Shown in pieces: positions 7,730 through 8,400 of a stretch of DNA of 8,400 bases. The position numbers and the translations under genes were made by a program. Position 1 is the stretch's first letter, and each line of letters opens with the position of its first letter. This stretch comes from a bacterium UBP3_UBA3054 (GTDB lineage: Bacteria; Auribacterota; UBA3054): the NCBI GenBank assembly GCA_002366995.1, contig DFCM01000036.1, positions 1 through 8,400 of the forward strand. The letters run 5' to 3'. A model generated the notes under the pieces. It searched no databases, had not been told where the DNA came from, and worked only from the letters and a program-made list of their open reading frames with translations.

Positions 7730-8400
7730 TTTGAAAAAACTTTTTTCCGCAAGGAAAGAGAAGATCATAGAAACGCTCTCGGAGTTCCTGTTGAGGGAGG
7801 ACGTGAAAGCGCGGCTGAATCTGCCCTGGACGGACGACCTTCCGGAAAGGCTGATCGCTTACACCAAGGGCGGAAAATGTCTGAGAGGCAATCTTGTGCT
7901 TCTGGGTGCGGAAGCGGCCGGAGCCGACATCGAGGGCTTTTACCCGGCGGCCGCGGCCATTGAGCTCTTCCAGTCCGGAATCTTGATGCACGACGACATC
8001 ATCGACGGGGACGAGGTCAGAAGAGGGAAGCCCTCGGCGCATTGCGCCTTCGCGAACGAGCTTTCCAAGGCGGGCTTTCCCGAAACTAAGAAGACCGGGG
8101 AATCGCTGGCGATCTGTTTGGGCGACATCGCGCTGATGCTGACGTTCGCGCTGCTGAATGAAACGAAATGCGCGCCGGAAAAGAAAAACGAGGCGACGAT
8201 CTACTGGGGCAATGAATTCGCGAAGGTGGGCGCCGCGGAGATGGAGGACACTTATCTTTCCAGCGCGCCAATCATGCCGGATGAACAGCGCATACTTGAT
8301 CTTTACAAGGGGAAGACGGCGGGCTACACTTTCATCGTGCCCTTAGTTACGGGCGCCATGCTTGGCGGCGCGTCAACTGAACTTTTGTCCGCGCTTAGCG
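7719..8400 (+). CDS. Trans-polyprenyl diphosphate synthase (3' partial)
   Basis: The frame is open from the ATG at 7719 to the window end, giving 227 residues of an enzyme usually about 300-350 long. It condenses isopentenyl diphosphate with an allylic diphosphate to make a linear all-trans prenyl chain. The first aspartate-rich motif is DDIID at 92-96, followed by the RRGKPSAH block; GDIAL and the YKGKTAGYTF block come later in family order, and the second aspartate-rich motif should lie beyond the window. The residue five before DDIID is Gly87, small as in enzymes making C20 or longer chains, so a farnesyl-only product is less likely (inference). The usual GGKRxRP reads GGKCLRG at 51-57, so one Arg is Cys and Pro is Gly, while Lys53 and Arg56 remain. 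The gene overlaps mrdA by 11 nt with no good Shine-Dalgarno sequence (AGGA at 7697-7700 is 18 nt away). Its product may feed lipid-carrier or quinone synthesis; which one cannot be told. Confidence 0.92.
   Translation, partial: MENDLKKLFSARKEKIIETLSEFLLREDVKARLNLPWTDDLPERLIAYTKGGKCLRGNLVLLGAEAAGADIEGFYPAAAAIELFQSGILMHDDIIDGDEVRRGKPSAHCAFANELSKAGFPETKKTGESLAICLGDIALMLTFALLNETKCAPEKKNEATIYWGNEFAKVGAAEMEDTYLSSAPIMPDEQRILDLYKGKTAGYTFIVPLVTGAMLGGASTELLSALS

Noticed and set aside
7733..7746. A6-C-T6 palindrome as a terminator after mrdA
   Set aside because: There is no G+C stem or loop, and it lies inside the first codons of the polyprenyl synthase (Lys-Lys-Leu-Phe).
6125..7768. Long open frame of 547 codons on the - strand opposite mrdA
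   Set aside because: It mirrors the codon bias of a clearly real PBP2 gene with intact catalytic motifs; its translation shows no recognisable domain and is rich in Arg, Val and Asp as expected of antisense shadow frames.

Overview
The window is a gene-dense stretch of about 57-60% G+C (estimated by eye) with every gene on the + strand. It suggests a Gram-negative bacterium of the PVC superphylum (Verrucomicrobiota, Kiritimatiellota or Lentisphaerota). Three things support this: large secreted CotH-kinase proteins carrying lamin-tail and chitobiase-C-terminal-like domains, C-terminal PEP-CTERM-type sorting tails on both of them, and a complete-looking mreC-mreD-PBP2 set. Many Planctomycetes lack rod-shape and peptidoglycan genes, so a non-planctomycete PVC lineage is more likely. 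This placement is inference; the window holds no rRNA or tRNA.

Layout. Positions 1-2190 hold the 3' part of a CotH-family surface protein; its real start lies upstream of the window. Positions 2193-4640 hold a complete paralogue with a TTG start. Positions 4633-5466 are mreC, 5463-5936 mreD, 5930-7729 the elongasome transpeptidase PBP2 (mrdA), and 7719-8400 the 5' part of a trans-polyprenyl diphosphate synthase that runs off the window. Junctions are +2, -8, -4, -7 and -11 nt, so there is no non-coding stretch of any length, and no terminator, RNA gene, mobile element or CRISPR array was seen. The whole window reads as one transcription unit whose promoter is upstream.

How the genes fit together. 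MreC, MreD and PBP2 form the lateral-wall elongation complex. The polyprenyl synthase may feed the lipid-carrier pathway that supplies wall precursors, or quinone synthesis. The unusual part is that the gene directly before mreC is not mreB but a pair of paralogous exported CotH proteins with predicted exosortase-type tails, the second overlapping mreC by 8 nt. RodA (mrdB), often next to mrdA, is not here. The best candidate for something undescribed is this link between surface-anchored CotH-type putative kinases and the cell-shape operon.
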